A stretch of 64,000 nt of DNA from Hyposmocoma kahamanoa (lineage: Eukaryota > Arthropoda > Insecta > Lepidoptera > Cosmopterigidae), in contig NW_020653770.1 of NCBI RefSeq assembly GCF_003589595.1, forward strand, positions 573,104-637,103, written 5' to 3'. The position numbers and the translations under genes were made by a program. Under the pieces are notes generated by a model. That model had not been told where the DNA came from. It worked only from the letters and a program-made list of their open reading frames with translations, and ran no database searches. Positions 30,035-40,802 of this stretch are shown here, one piece after another (the stretch's first letter is position 1; each line of letters starts with the position of its first letter).

Positions 30035-30225
30035 ACTTGCACCGGGTGCACGTACAGTACCCTCCCTATTTTCCAGATAGATACCGGAGCTGTTGGCACG
30101 CTGACTTCTCGTTTTGCATTACACAACTAACGGCTGCCATCGCTAACTCGTTTACTCTGACAACTACCAAATTTATTCCATTACCAAATCTCCACTTTAG
30201 TTGTGGAGTCAATAGATCCAGTAAA
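30035..30225 (+). repeat. Family G interspersed repeat (copy 2)
   Basis: Contains ccagatagataccggagc, gttggcacgctgac, ctaacggctgccatcgc and caactaccaaattt, aligning with 13092-13315 and, in reverse, 44375-44600. It follows a family A copy directly. Confidence 0.65.
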
Positions 30226-30274
30226 TTAGTAATGCTAACTCTATACATATATATATCTACTTGGACGACTTCCA

Positions 30275-30350
30275 CAGTCGTGGGGCTTGCACACCGGTTT
30301 CTTGGTGTCGCCATCTCTGAGGTCCCAGATTCGATTTCCGACCGGGTATT
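30275..30350 (+). mobile_element. tRNA-like SINE head
   Basis: Box A-like gtggggcttgcacacc and box B-like agattcgatttcc are about 40 bases apart, with a gaggtccc block like family B. The family B body is absent, so it is a truncated or different SINE. Confidence 0.4.
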
Positions 30351-30865
30351 TGTGGTTTATTTCTTCCAACATAAGTTAGGTATGTCATTAAAATATTCCT
30401 TATTTTTATATGATAGGAAATTTATCCATTTAGTCATATATAACACATTTATATGCATCTTTGTTTCCGATTTCTATAACACAAGTGATTTAGTTACTTA
30501 CTTTGGGTACAGAGCTACGTATGCGATGTTGTCTAATATTTACTTTATTTTTTCTTGGGGACAGTATCAGCATAAGCTGCTTTTCAAAGCGTTTTCCTTT
30601 TGGTGAAATCCGCTATATTTTATTGTAAAGTCGTAAGACGTGTCGCGACTAGATCCAATAAAACTATCACAAAAGGGCTGGCTTCGAGTAAATTCTATGC
30701 AAATTTATGGAAGCTATTGTGTTGAACTTTGGATCGTTTTTTTTTTATCACAAAAGGCATTGACTTGAATTTAAATCGCAAACTTAACGTGGTCTTTCTT
30801 GCCTTTGTACTAAAATGGTCAATAGGACAACTAAATTGATAATGCGTAACATATTATAATAGTTA
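30351..30865. other. No gene found
   Basis: AT-rich. The 191-codon frame that crosses 30031-30606 is a composite over repeats and AT-rich DNA, with no recognised domain. Confidence 0.4.
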
Positions 30866-31198
30866 TTTCTTTATTGAATATCATAAAAATAGCAGACTGG
30901 TGGAGTATTTTCACAAAAAATATTATATGGTTTGTAAAAACATTATGATATTCAATAAAATAAAGATTGCAGCGACATCTCTATCAGTTTTCTTGTAGCT
31001 GTAAATATACTTGGCTACAGTGAACTAACTTTTATAAGGTTCTCACAGATGGCGCTGACGGCAAAAAATGCATTTAAGGACTTAGAGAAATTCGTTAAAA
31101 CTTGCTGACTCGATCCATAGCTCAGTTGGTAAGAGCAGTGGCCCCGGCGTGGCGACAGACGCTGATTCAAGTCCAGCTGGACCGAAAGTCTTTTTGGA
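30866..31198 (+). mobile_element. Family C repeats, tail-to-head pair
   Basis: A tail (tggtggagtattttcac ... atgatattcaataaa) is followed directly by a new unit. That unit has gcgacatct, cttggctacagtgaa, agatggcgctgacgg and attcgttaaaac, then the tRNA-like part with box A atagctcagttgg and a box B-like block. This shows that about 150 bases of family-specific sequence precede the tRNA-like part. Confidence 0.65.
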
Positions 31199-31299
31199 TT
31201 ATTCCCATCTGATCCGCTAAAACCGAGCCCCTTGTGCCCATTCTTGATCCTCCGTGCAGAGGATCAAGAATAAATATTAATATTTTATTCCCATCTGAT
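31199..31299. repeat. 15-bp direct repeats around a segment with a hairpin
   Basis: ttattcccatctgat occurs at 31199-31213 and 31285-31299. Between them, 31240-31252 and 31259-31271 form a perfect 13-bp stem with a 6-base loop (cgtgca). Confidence 0.75.
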
Positions 31300-32050
31300 A
31301 TTATCAAAAATAAAAGCAATCGACAAATGGCACATAAATTTACGTCACTGACTAAAATTATCACAGTCACTGTTTAGAAAAACTTTGATTTTAAATATGA
31401 CTTACGTTTGATTTTCTGTTACTTGTGATTTGCAATATGTCAATATTAATGACCTACTACAAAAAAAATTAATTGTCTGTGATAATTATAACATTTGATC
31501 ACAATTGCTCCATAAATGATTATTTGATTTTAAAATTTGTTTTGCTTTTGACTGTACTTACTTTACAAATACGTTGAAGGGATCCGTTGAGGGTTGCAAA
31601 GTATATAGCGGATCAGATGCGATTTAAAATTGACGGTGGATCAGTTGTAGGAGATTAGATGGGAAACTGGATTTTTCATTTGTATTGATAATTTATTTAC
31701 TTGTTCATAATTTTAACAACTTTATATTAAGATGATATCTCTCTTTAGGTACTCTGCCTCAATATCAGCATAACTTAGTATAATATTATGTAGAGAATGG
31801 CGTCGTGATGGCGCGTCACGTCCATCCCAGTAATTATGCCCGTTCAATGATAATAATAGCCTCATATAATTCCTGTCGTGGTTAACTGTCATAGCTGAAA
31901 TAACGCAACTTTTAGGGCTACATATTTTGCGTTTAACACTTCAGTAGGTTGTGTGAAACTCGCTCAATAAATGAGTTATATTCGTAATATAATAATGTGC
32001 TACACAACCACACCCCGTTCTTAAAGTAGAAAATTCCTTTGACTTTAGTT
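31300..32050. other. No gene found
   Basis: AT-rich single-copy DNA. No repeat recognised. Confidence 0.35.
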
Positions 32051-32052
32051 TA

Positions 32053-32300
32053 GTTCTTTTTATGATACCAAGGTCCGGGACGAACACATCGTACACCTGG
32101 TGGTAAGCGACACACCTGTCAATAACAGTTGCAGTGCCCCTCAGATCTTTGCGGCCACTGTGCCCGTAATTGCTTGTGTCTTCACCAGCACCATTACCCT
32201 TCAAAATCTGAGCGCAGTAATGCTCACATTACTGCCTGGCGGCAGAAATAGATAAGGTGGCAGTACTTCCCTGGACAAACCCTTTCACAAGAAGTGTTTA
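32053..32300 (-). mobile_element. Family A SINE-like repeat
   Basis: Reversed copy from tatgataccaaggtccgg to ccctttcacaagaagtg. The caagtcccatgtgcc block is deleted. Confidence 0.8.
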
Positions 32301-32668
32301 TCAAGAAGGGATAAAACATTTTCCAACATACTGGTTCAAGGAAAAGCTCAACATGTAGAGCAAGTGTTTATTTCTTAAACTAATGCATTGAAAAATGTCA
32401 GCGTTAGTGTAATCACCATGTCGAAACTCACAAATTTGACCTTTGCAAGGAAAGCAAGCGTTTTTCGCCCGTGGCTTTGTACCGTAGCACACATATTGTG
32501 CTACGTTATGTTTTTCTTTTAAAAAATATGTTTTAGAATTTGGCTAAGGCCTATGAACGTGACCATTTATTTCAGTTTTGTTTCGGATAATTTTATTTTA
32601 TTCAGTGCTATTGCATAGTATTTTAAAGTTACGTGACATTATTATACGAGGAACATTTTAAGATACAC
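32301..32668. other. No gene found
   Basis: A minus-strand frame (32492-32301) has several Cys residues, but no zinc-binding spacing that can be named. Taken as chance. Confidence 0.3.
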
Positions 32669-32671
32669 CTA

Positions 32672-32885
32672 CCTATTCACAGCCTTTGCAGTGGAAACCC
32701 TTCGCCCGTGGGGTCCCGGTGCCCTTCATCTGTACAAAATTTTATTCAAAAAATTGATAGACTATCTAGGAAACCCAAGGGCCGGCAGCTACATTGACCA
32801 ACGCATCAGCATAGCTATACAAAGAGGGCTGCCAGCATCATGGGCACCTTGCCGCGGGGACCCAATTTTGTTCATATAATTTAAT
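32672..32885 (+). mobile_element. LINE family H, C-terminal coding remnant (copy 2)
   Basis: One open frame reads VETLRPWGPGALHLYK, KKLIDYLGNPRAGSYI, QRISIAIQRG, then ASWAP. The first block (V-E-T-x-x-x-W-G-P) and QRISIAIQRG are better kept here than in the copy at 1640-1935. It has no in-frame stop before its natural end. Confidence 0.65.
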
Positions 32886-33948
32886 CCTAGTTTTACTTTC
32901 TAGTACTTAAGCTTTTATTGTACCTTACCTGTATATTTCAACTTATTGTCTAGATCAAAAAGCAATAAACTTTTATAATAATATATTTTAAGGCCCCCTT
33001 GGCCTACCACAACCTTTTAAAACAACATTACTTTAACCTTATATTGACTTTTCGTACCATAACGCGCTTAAAGTAAGCTTATTGTAATGTTAAAACTATG
33101 ATGTTTTATCGGCAGGTTTGTGTCTATTCATTCACTCAGTTCGTACTATGACGCGACTTTAACATAAAGTAATATTGCTCTTATGTCAAATTTAGCAATC
33201 TTAAAATAGTTTCACGGATGCGATGGAAACAATATTATCTTCAGTTTTATTGTGTTAATATTGATTTGTAATGATTCAAAGTTAAGTTAAACTTATTTAT
33301 TTACATATATCTCTTCAATATTTTGTTTATTTTTATTTAATAGCACATAGGAAATAATGGCGAAACTTACAGTTGACACTAGACTATAGTTCCGAATTCA
33401 CAACGTGACCATCAAGACTCAGCTTGTTTTATTTATTTTTCTTTATGAAAATGCGATATAATAATTGAAAACAACGTAATTTTAGTAGATTTCATTATAA
33501 CTTACTTTTCTTTTTTTGGCTGTTAAAATTTAAATAACATTAAGTATTTTAACATTATACTACATTATACAGTTCATATAGCGTTATTTCTTTCTTATTT
33601 TTAGTAAGGAATAGATAATATTAGGAAATCATTCGTTCTTTCATTCATTTTAGCAATAATACATTTCTTGGTAGACAAGTTTGTCATGGTACGAATATGA
33701 GTGTTATTATAACAAGCTTGCTTTAAGCTTACATTGAAATAAGATTGTTTTTGGAAAGGTTATGGTAGGTCCCAAGGTTGAACTTAGGTTGACATTTCGT
33801 TGTGTAAATGTTGGACCGAATCTTTGAGAAATATTTCCAAGTTGTTTCCAATAAAAGTTGATGCAACCGCCACGCAATGTACGAGTACGTACATTAGATT
33901 GAAATAAAAATAAAATTAATATTTATAAAATTTTTAATATAACTTACA
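32886..33948. other. No gene; weak inverted pair
   Basis: cttaaagtaagcttattgta (33068-33087) is partly inverted at about 33708-33731 (tataacaagcttgctttaag). The DNA between is AT-rich without a frame. It might be a decayed element of about 700 bp. Confidence 0.3.
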
Positions 33949-33950
33949 GT

Positions 33951-34136
33951 CAGAGCTCCTTGTGAAAGAATTTGTCCAGGTACCAAGTATTGCCGCCTTA
34001 CCTATTTCTGTCATCAAACAGTAATGTGAACATTATTGCATTCCGGTTTATGTCTCAGGGTGACGGGATCTTGTTATGATCAATTATTATGAGGAGGCGT
34101 AATAGGCGCACGTCATTCCAAATTCGTGATAAATAA
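33951..34136 (+). mobile_element. Family A SINE-like repeat, heavily deleted
   Basis: 5' end (agctccttgtgaaagaatttg) and ccttacctatttctgtc are clear, then it jumps to tatgtctcagggtgacggg and a degraded 3' end (aggcgcacg). Confidence 0.75.
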
Positions 34137-34156
34137 ACATTACATAATTACATCAA

Positions 34157-34312
34157 ATCAACTGCCTCCGTGACCGAACGGTTACCATGGACTGCCACGC
34201 TGAGGTCCCAGGTTCGATTCCGAGTCGATTCGAGTTTGGGTGTACTTTGTGGTTGGCTATGTGTGTATCCATGGCACCCGCGACACAGGGTTTCCCTAGT
34301 GTGTCTGTTACA
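34157..34312 (+). mobile_element. Family B tRNA-derived SINE with internal deletion (copy 5)
   Basis: Box A gaccgaacggttacc and box B ggttcgattcc are intact. The usual gcgaaatatttgtatgg block is deleted, and the body resumes at gagtttgggtg. The 3' end is cttccctagtg-like, without the long tail. Confidence 0.85.
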
Positions 34313-34555
34313 AAAAAAATGATTTTAAGAAAAAAAGAACACTTTAACATTATAAATTTTCATTTTTGGAAGCACAGTTTCCACACCTTTTCCTAAGGTT
34401 TTCAGTTATGTTGCTAAATTCTAAATAAATTTATTTTCATAAAAAATTCTAGAAAATTCGCGCTCTTGTTATAACAAGGTCACATTTGCCAATTGACAAC
34501 TTTTGAGGAGCGAGGTTTATAGAGGTTCAAGTGGTTCTTATTAGAATATCACGAT
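34313..34555. other. No gene found
   Basis: AT-rich. Nothing supported. Confidence 0.3.
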
Positions 34556-34557
34556 GT

Positions 34558-34655
34558 TATACTACGATGATATTTAATTATTTTTTGTGAAATTACTCCA
34601 CTAGTTTGTTTTAATAATTAATACAAAGGTCGAACTCTAAGAAAAATAAACATAC
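34558..34655 (-). mobile_element. Family C tail fragment
   Basis: Reversed tail: ttttttgtgaaattactcc, actagtttgttttaataat and acaaaggtcgaac. It lies in opposite orientation to the next copy. Confidence 0.55.
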
Positions 34656-34684
34656 ACATAGTCAACACAGAAATAAGATCGCTG

Positions 34685-34775
34685 GTTCGTCGCAGCTCAG
34701 TTGGGCGAGCGTCAAGCACGGTATGCTGAAGACGCTAGTTCGAATCGAGCCGGATCGAGGGAAATTTAATTTAAT
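34685..34775 (+). mobile_element. Family C tRNA-like part
   Basis: Box A-like gcagctcagttgggcg and box B-like agttcgaatcgagcc are followed by cggatcgaggg. It is the clearest box A of the family. Confidence 0.6.
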
Positions 34776-35828
34776 TAAAAATTATAGATCTTATTCTTAT
34801 GATTTTCGTGTAATAATTATTGATAAGTTGTGAAAATTTTCAACTCAAATGTGGAATCGAAATTGTGAAATTTCGATTATTAGTGTGTTACCCGTTATGT
34901 TGTAAGTTTTCAACACTAATGTCTAACCCTGTCCTTTTGTGCAAACAACTGTAGGCACTTTAATATTGTATTGTTGTCCAAATCGTGCAATTAATTATAT
35001 TTGAGCACAATGGGGTAAGTGGGTAAATTTATTGAAGAAGGTAACTTGATAGCAAAATTTTAATGATTACTTAACGATATGGACGGGCTATATTTAGACA
35101 ATTATTAAATTTATAATTATTTATCAATTATTTCTCAGAACGAAACGAGAGTTTTAAGAAACCTACATTAACAAGGAACTCAAATATTATGAATAAATAT
35201 ATATTTCGATTATGTCCTTTACAAGGGCCACGTTAAAAATACCAAGAATTAACGAGCATGTATGAAGAGACTGTTGCGAATGGATAAGGCAAATAATATT
35301 TGTCTGAAACGTAGCGAGTGAATGCACTAGTCGCAGTCTACCACAGGTAAATTATAGGTGTGATGGTATGTATGTATGACGAAACTGATCTCGCGTAAGA
35401 GCAATTTACCCCGTCCCTACCTTAGGCAAGAAATTTACAAGCCGGTTCTTTGGACTCTTATACTTTCTTCATCCTAGAAACTTTTGCCAAAAATGTATTA
35501 AAATATACTCCTCTTCCCTGTCCCGAAAATATCATACTCCATTAAACAAATCTGTTAGCGACGCTCTGTCGCATAATGAGTTGGCACCTTTCGAGGTTAA
35601 ATCATTGTTTCGAAGCACTCAATGCCTCGCCCTATGAGGCGTAAGGCGAGGTCAAAATTACGGAGATAGCTTGTGATGGTGAACTGGAAAAATAACGTTG
35701 AAATAGATTAAGGTATACTGTAGAAATGCGACGATCACCTAGCTTTATTATAATTTTTTTCTATTGATTACATTTTATTACAAGCGCTTTTGTAATTGAT
35801 TTTGGCTTGTTATCTTTTAAAACTAGTG
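34776..35828. other. No gene; small palindrome
   Basis: aatcgaaatt and aatttcgatt (34856-34879) form a 10-bp stem with a 4-base loop. Otherwise AT-rich. Confidence 0.35.
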
Positions 35829-35829
35829 G

Positions 35830-36030
35830 GACCCAGTGGAAGAACTATTGCTTCTCAATTGAAAGATGAATGCTTTGAATTCCCGTGAAGGCATGTACTT
35901 ATGACTTTAATTTCAAAATTCCCTAGATTTTAGAACGTATAGTAGCAAAAGCTTTCGTTAACAGTGAAAAAAAACATTGTGATGAACCTGCGCGGTAAAG
36001 AAAGTCCAATTGAACCAATGTGGCAGACTC
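35830..36030 (+). repeat. Possible degenerate family T/L SINE tail
   Basis: The end tcgttaacagtgaaaaaaaac, then attgtgatgaacctgcgcg, resembles the tail of the T/L repeat (tgcagaaaatcgtc ... gaaacctgcacat at 51830-51865). The tRNA-like part is too degraded to be sure. Confidence 0.3.
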
Positions 36031-36049
36031 AAGTCTAAACTTTAAGTGT

Positions 36050-36345
36050 ATCTACTTTACTTATTTATTCTGCTCAGCGACCCGAAGTGGGTCTTAGCCT
36101 CCGATACGACTTGGCTCCTACGCCCTATATATCTTGTGCGATTTCCTCCCAGTCCTCTGCGCGCAGGACACGAATGTCTTTATCCACTTTGTCCCTCCTT
36201 CGATATTTGGCCCGACCAACCGATCGTCGACCCATATAGACCTTTTTTACCGCCCTATGAGCTGGCATCCTTTCGAGGTGTCTGAACCAACGGACAGTAT
36301 CAACATTACTATGGAACAATCTGAAAATAAGAGTCATTTGAACCC
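36050..36345 (-). mobile_element. LINE C-terminal coding remnant (GHVERM-type)
   Basis: The minus strand reads RWFRHLERMPAHRAVKKVY, then RDKVDKDIRVLRAEDW and EEIAQDI. The R-W-x-x-H-(L/V)-E-R-M, K-(K/R)-V-Y, D-x-x-x-D-(I/L)-R and A-x-D blocks are the standard C-terminus of endonuclease-reverse transcriptase LINEs. The family's GHVERM Gly is Arg here. The catalytic domain is absent. Confidence 0.75.
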
Positions 36346-36479
36346 AAGAAATGGCGAGCCAGTTCTTCTAGAGTCCTGCTTAATGCAACAAATACATTCT
36401 TGAACCATTGTTATTACAGTTAAAAGTCAACAGGCAGACGACGACCTCTGCAATATTATTTAACCCGATTTCGGTGCTA

Positions 36480-36660
36480 GTGACCTAAGGAATGTTTCAA
36501 AATACGTACACATACTTCACGCCCATTTCCCATTGGGCTTGCCGAAATTTGGTCGCCTTCCACTTGCGGTGATCTTGATGTACGTCTTTCGCCTCATCCA
36601 TAGCCCATACAAGCTCTTGGTACTCTTGACCGGGTTTTTCTGTAGGACGTGCTCAACTTG
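36480..36660 (-). pseudogene. Unrecognised coding-like remnant
   Basis: A minus-strand frame of about 45 codons reads QEYQELVWAMDEAKD, HRKWKATKFRQAQ and WEMGVKYVYVF before a stop. Composition and charge look coding, and the frame is GC-richer than its surroundings. No family is recognised. It may be part of the same old LINE as 36050-36345 or another element. Confidence 0.3.
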
Positions 36661-38730
36661 ATCTTCGGTCGGTCCTTATTAACTCTCCTTAGAAATCTCT
36701 TACGTCAATTTTCTTTCATTCGTCCTCAACAATATTCAAACGGGTTTGTGGCCATTTTTTTCTATAAACCAACTCATTATGGTTTATTTCCTTCCTTTTA
36801 TTCTTTGTGCATGCGAAAGTACCAGGCAGCCACAACTCACTAGGACTTTAAAATCAAAGGGTTTCCATATCCGGGCCCGGCAAAGGCCCGTTAATAAAAT
36901 ATGACGGCTCGGATGACATAGGGGGATTATGAATTATTTTCTCAGGAAGCTATCCGGGTAAAAATGGAAATATTTATTACGATATTTTGGTTAGGGTCAT
37001 TTGGATTTTACTTGTGGTTCCATGATTTAGGTTCCTCCTAAATGGAGATGCGATATTTTCATCACCCAGCATTCCTATAGGGTTTTCTTTAGCCCGCCAC
37101 GCCACCGAGAACTTCACACGTTTTGCAAGGGTTGTAAATTGTCTTCGATGTGCAGATGTTTTCCTTATAGCTGTTACGTGAATTAGTGGATTGTTATGTA
37201 TGTTAGTAGTTTGGAACCATCGTCCTCACAATCAAAACGCAACCGTTCTTCCACTGTGCCACCGCCGCTGTTTATGTGTGAAGATCAGTCAACCACCCGC
37301 GGGCCACTTGCGTAATATTCACAATATTTGCCCAGAGCCAACCCACGCTATGCCCCCTGCGGTCACTCAAACACGAGATGGAAAAAATGCAAAAATATAT
37401 ACGTGTCATGAATTCGCTGATCTACAATTTCCTTACAGTATCCGTGAAACTCTGAGACTGAATTATTTAAATAGGCATAGGTTTACGCAGTAGTAAAATT
37501 TAAAGAGATAGATAGATCTATCGTTTTTATAACGAGTAGAGCTCAGAGGAACTTTTGGAACTGGTGCCACCGCCACGTTTCCCCAAACATACTTCCCGCG
37601 AAAGGCTCAGAGCCCACCCCCACATCCTTGATGTCTGGCATTGTAAGACCACACAGTCATCACATTCGCTCCTGAAGTGTTTCTTTTGCGCTATTACAAA
37701 GATTTATTATTCTGATCTTCGCTCAAACTTACCGGAGTACCATTATTTATAAAGTATAAAATTAGTAATATGAATTTACACAATCATAACTTCCGTACGT
37801 ACAACTAATTCTGAAGACAGCTGAAGCGAGTTTTCTCTCTTACTGTTTGTTACCACGGTATGATTTTTTATTCATCTCCTGATTTTGCCGAGCGGTAACA
37901 CGCTCCATGGTCCCGGGTTGACTAGCAAGCGGCATTTGACAGGTTTAAAGACAGACATGTCTGTCTACCCTCTTTCGTTGTCGGCAGACACCCTCATCAG
38001 GACTTCTTGCGGTTATATCATTGTCACTCACATTTTCCCACGATATCACACTCACTGTGTCTACACGTGAACTGGAGTCGAAGCATTTATGTTTTTATTA
38101 ATTCTGTTGGAAATACTAGACAACGGATTCATGGCACTGGATGATTTAAAATGATCCGTCTCCCGTGATTAATTAAACTTTTTTTTGTAATGTTGAATGG
38201 TTTCAAACTGAAACAGATTTGAGCCAACAATTAGTGCCGCGAAGATTTTGTATAAATATTTGGTTGGGTAGTATTGATTTATCTCTTCGGATTCTATGAA
38301 GTATTTTCTTGTGTATTGTTTTTCTAATGGAGCTGATTATATGTTCAATAATGATCAATACCCCTAAATGAATAAAGAGTTTAAAAAAGTCTCAAAACAA
38401 ACAAAAAACAAATGCAGGCTGCAGCTTTCTTCTTTTCAGCCTTTATTCATCCAATGCTGAGAGTACGTCTCTCTTCCAATACACGTCATTCCTTCAGGTC
38501 CTGTGCCTTTATCATTCTTTTTATCAAACAACTCTAGCCTTGAATAAAACTTGAATTAACTCCATTTAAAAAAAAACATAGAAGCCATCAGTATGTTCCA
38601 CATACTTATACTCTACAGCCCATGGATATACTGGAAACTGTTCAAAGTAATAAATACAAATTATCTCCTTCTATGCTCAATTAAGAAGTAATGAAATATA
38701 GGTACAACCATACACCGCCCATTACCTGGT
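36661..38730. other. Two kilobases without a supported gene
   Basis: Less AT-rich than most gaps. Frames of 60-100 codons at 37191-37493 and 37555-37752 show no recognisable residues. Around 37890-37935 a tRNA-like string (gccgagcggtaaca, gtcccgggttgact) could be a relic SINE head. A 16-base perfect palindrome (gacagacatgtctgtc) lies near 37950. Confidence 0.35.
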
Positions 38731-38734
38731 CTCA

Positions 38735-38830
38735 AACTAACAAATTCCCTGTACTACTGATTACTAGCCTAGTAGCCAAATGGTTCGACCTAACACGTAG
38801 CAGAGACTGGTGGATTCGTGTTCGTATCAT
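38735..38830 (-). repeat. Short repeat fragment and possible tRNA-like relic
   Basis: acctggtctcaaact and tccctgtact match, in reverse, the repeat at 8160-8300. Sequence after 38765 is weakly tRNA-like but not assignable. Confidence 0.25.
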
Positions 38831-38905
38831 ATAATTTTCTTAATAAATAAATAAATATTTGACACTTTGTGATCTTGATTGCTTCTGATTTCAGTACCAT
38901 CTGTC

Positions 38906-39693
38906 ACGGGTGCGATTCATAATATATAACAACAAATGACATATTTTAGTCGATATAACGCTCAACAGATATAATTAATTTATGGTATACGTCAATGTAT
39001 ACAGACATTTGACATATTCTTGTATGATATAAAGGTCACACGATTGATATAACAACTTTCAAACTAATATACCAGTGGCATTATGTTCATTTTATATAAA
39101 CACTTCAGATTTAACATTCACTGAGTATAATGTTGAATGTGTATGTGTGAAAAAAAAATATTAATATAATTCCAGTGGTGTTTAGATGCAATGGTGAATG
39201 AACCGAATTTGTTTGCATTTCCTAGATAGATCGACCTCCTCCTGCGGGTTTAGATTAGGTTAGTATAAGCAATTAAATATTCTGCTTAAAGTTTTAATAA
39301 ATATATTTTATAACACAAATAGGCACTTAAAGCTTACAAAAACAATTATATTTTGCGATTGTACATTTAATGGAATAAAAAAATTCTTATCAACATAATG
39401 TAGGGCGCTTCAAGTTTTCGTAAAACGAAATATTGTGTTTTATTATTTAATACAATATACTGGTAGCACTTATACCATTTGTTCATTATGTCACTTAATC
39501 ATTATATCTAATGTTTGTTATACTGAAGGTTCATTATACACATTGAAATTATGCCATTTGTTGTTATAAAAAAAAGGTATACCTTTTGTTGATTATATAC
39601 AGTGACTGGTTATATCCTTGGAAATTATATCAAACGTTGTTATACCAAGTGAAAATAGATTATTTGTTTTTATATCTTCCATTACACACCCGT
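38906..39693. mobile_element. Element with inverted arrays of a 15-16-bp motif
   Basis: The left part (about 38920-39145) repeats words such as gatataacgctcaaca every 14-18 bases. The right part (about 39460-39660) repeats the inverse, such as ttatatcaaacgttg and ttatgccatttgttg, about 13 times. The ends ACGGGTG and CACCCGT (38906 and 39693) are inverted. Subterminal inverted arrays of this kind occur in DNA transposons as transposase-binding sites, which suggests a non-autonomous element. No target duplication is clear. Confidence 0.55.
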
Positions 39694-39735
39694 TTGGCAC
39701 TCTTTGCTGGGAGACATTGGTTCGAATCCAAACTC
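39694..39735 (+). mobile_element. Family C tRNA-like fragment
   Basis: tttgctgggagacattgg and ttcgaatccaaac match the box B side of family C (45785-45880, reversed). Confidence 0.5.
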
Positions 39736-40170
39736 TCTTTCTGCTGTATGTCAATGATATGTTAATTCCTGTTACGGCTGATGCGCTGATGGCAGCACTG
39801 TTGTGGACAGGTATTTGACCAATGGAAGGGAAAATGGAGAAGAAATCCACTCTTGTCGAGAGTCCATGGTTAGTCGTGTGAATTTGACACTGCTGCCACC
39901 GTTGAGATGGCTCTGCTACATACCAACTGGCCATCTTGGATTCAATCGACAAGCATGCCAAGAGGCTTGTAGGCGACTCGGAATTGGTAGAGGCAAAGAT
40001 GCAGAATCTTGAACACCGCCATAAAATTGCCTGGTTATCGGTGTTCTACAGGATATATAGCGGAGAGTGTGAGGTGTGTATGCACCATCGTCAACCTCAT
40101 CGTCACTTTCCATCAGGTGAGATGGAGGTCAAATGCACACTTATTTATTTTAAAAAAACCGGATAGAAGT
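39736..40170 (+). mobile_element. LINE family F with internal deletions
   Basis: Starts with FLLYVNDML (RT region just before the catalytic Y-A-D-D, which is deleted to ADA). It jumps to DGSATYQLAILDSIDK, HAKRLVGDSELVEAK and LSVFYRIYSGEC, then to the 3' UTR (catcgtcaacctcatcg, ggtgagatggagg). At least two internal deletions have joined distant parts. A-rich 3' end at 40150-40158. Confidence 0.75.
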
Positions 40171-40234
40171 GATTTTTTTCTATAATTTGTTTAATAATTT
40201 ATAACAAAGTAAATGGTCGAGTAATTTTAGAAAA

Positions 40235-40280
40235 CATAATTGAATATCATGGTGGTGAATCATCCTGGCATTCAATAAAA
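40235..40280 (+). mobile_element. Family C tail fragment
   Basis: atatcatggtggtgaa then ggcattcaataaaaac matches the family C end at 55973-56335 and 10005-10030. Confidence 0.4.
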
Positions 40281-40800
40281 ACTTAATTATGTTTACACTT
40301 GAAAATAATAATGTTGCAACCCTGCGCTCCGAGCGAACAAGAGAGAGTTGCCCAACTTGCTCTTATTATACTATGATAGTACTTGGAAATGTTATATAGT
40401 TCGATCCAGGAGTTGCGTTACTTTGTATCAGGTGTAGTACTGGGGCTGACGTCATTGTTGTTTATACAGTAACTTCATACTTGTGTGGATTATCCCTTTG
40501 ACTCCACATAGCTTAGGTAACTACAATTTTGCAGTTGCATACGTATCATATTAAATTGTTATAAAAGAGTGTTCTAAATGCAGTATGGACTGCAGGTAAA
40601 CGCAGTTGTAAGGCTTATAGAGAAGCCCCTCTGTACGTTTCGACCTTACGTTCTCTCGACGATACTGTCATACAACTTGGTCTTGTTCAAGTTATTCATA
40701 CTCCAATTTAGTTCTTAATCTATAACTCGACAACTTAATATAAATTAACAAACTTAATAATAATAATAATAAATATAAATATTATATATAAAACTTTACA
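40281..40800. other. No gene found
   Basis: AT-rich; an (AAT)n run sits at 40757-40771. Nothing supported. Confidence 0.35.
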
Positions 40801-40802
40801 TG

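Noticed and set aside
30031..30606. 191-codon open frame on the plus strand
   Set aside because: It begins in a family G repeat, crosses a tRNA-like SINE head and ends in AT-rich DNA. Its residues fit no domain and follow the repeats, not a gene.
39593..39961. 122-codon open frame on the minus strand
   Set aside because: Antisense to a family F LINE fragment, a family C fragment and the right array of the 38906-39693 element.
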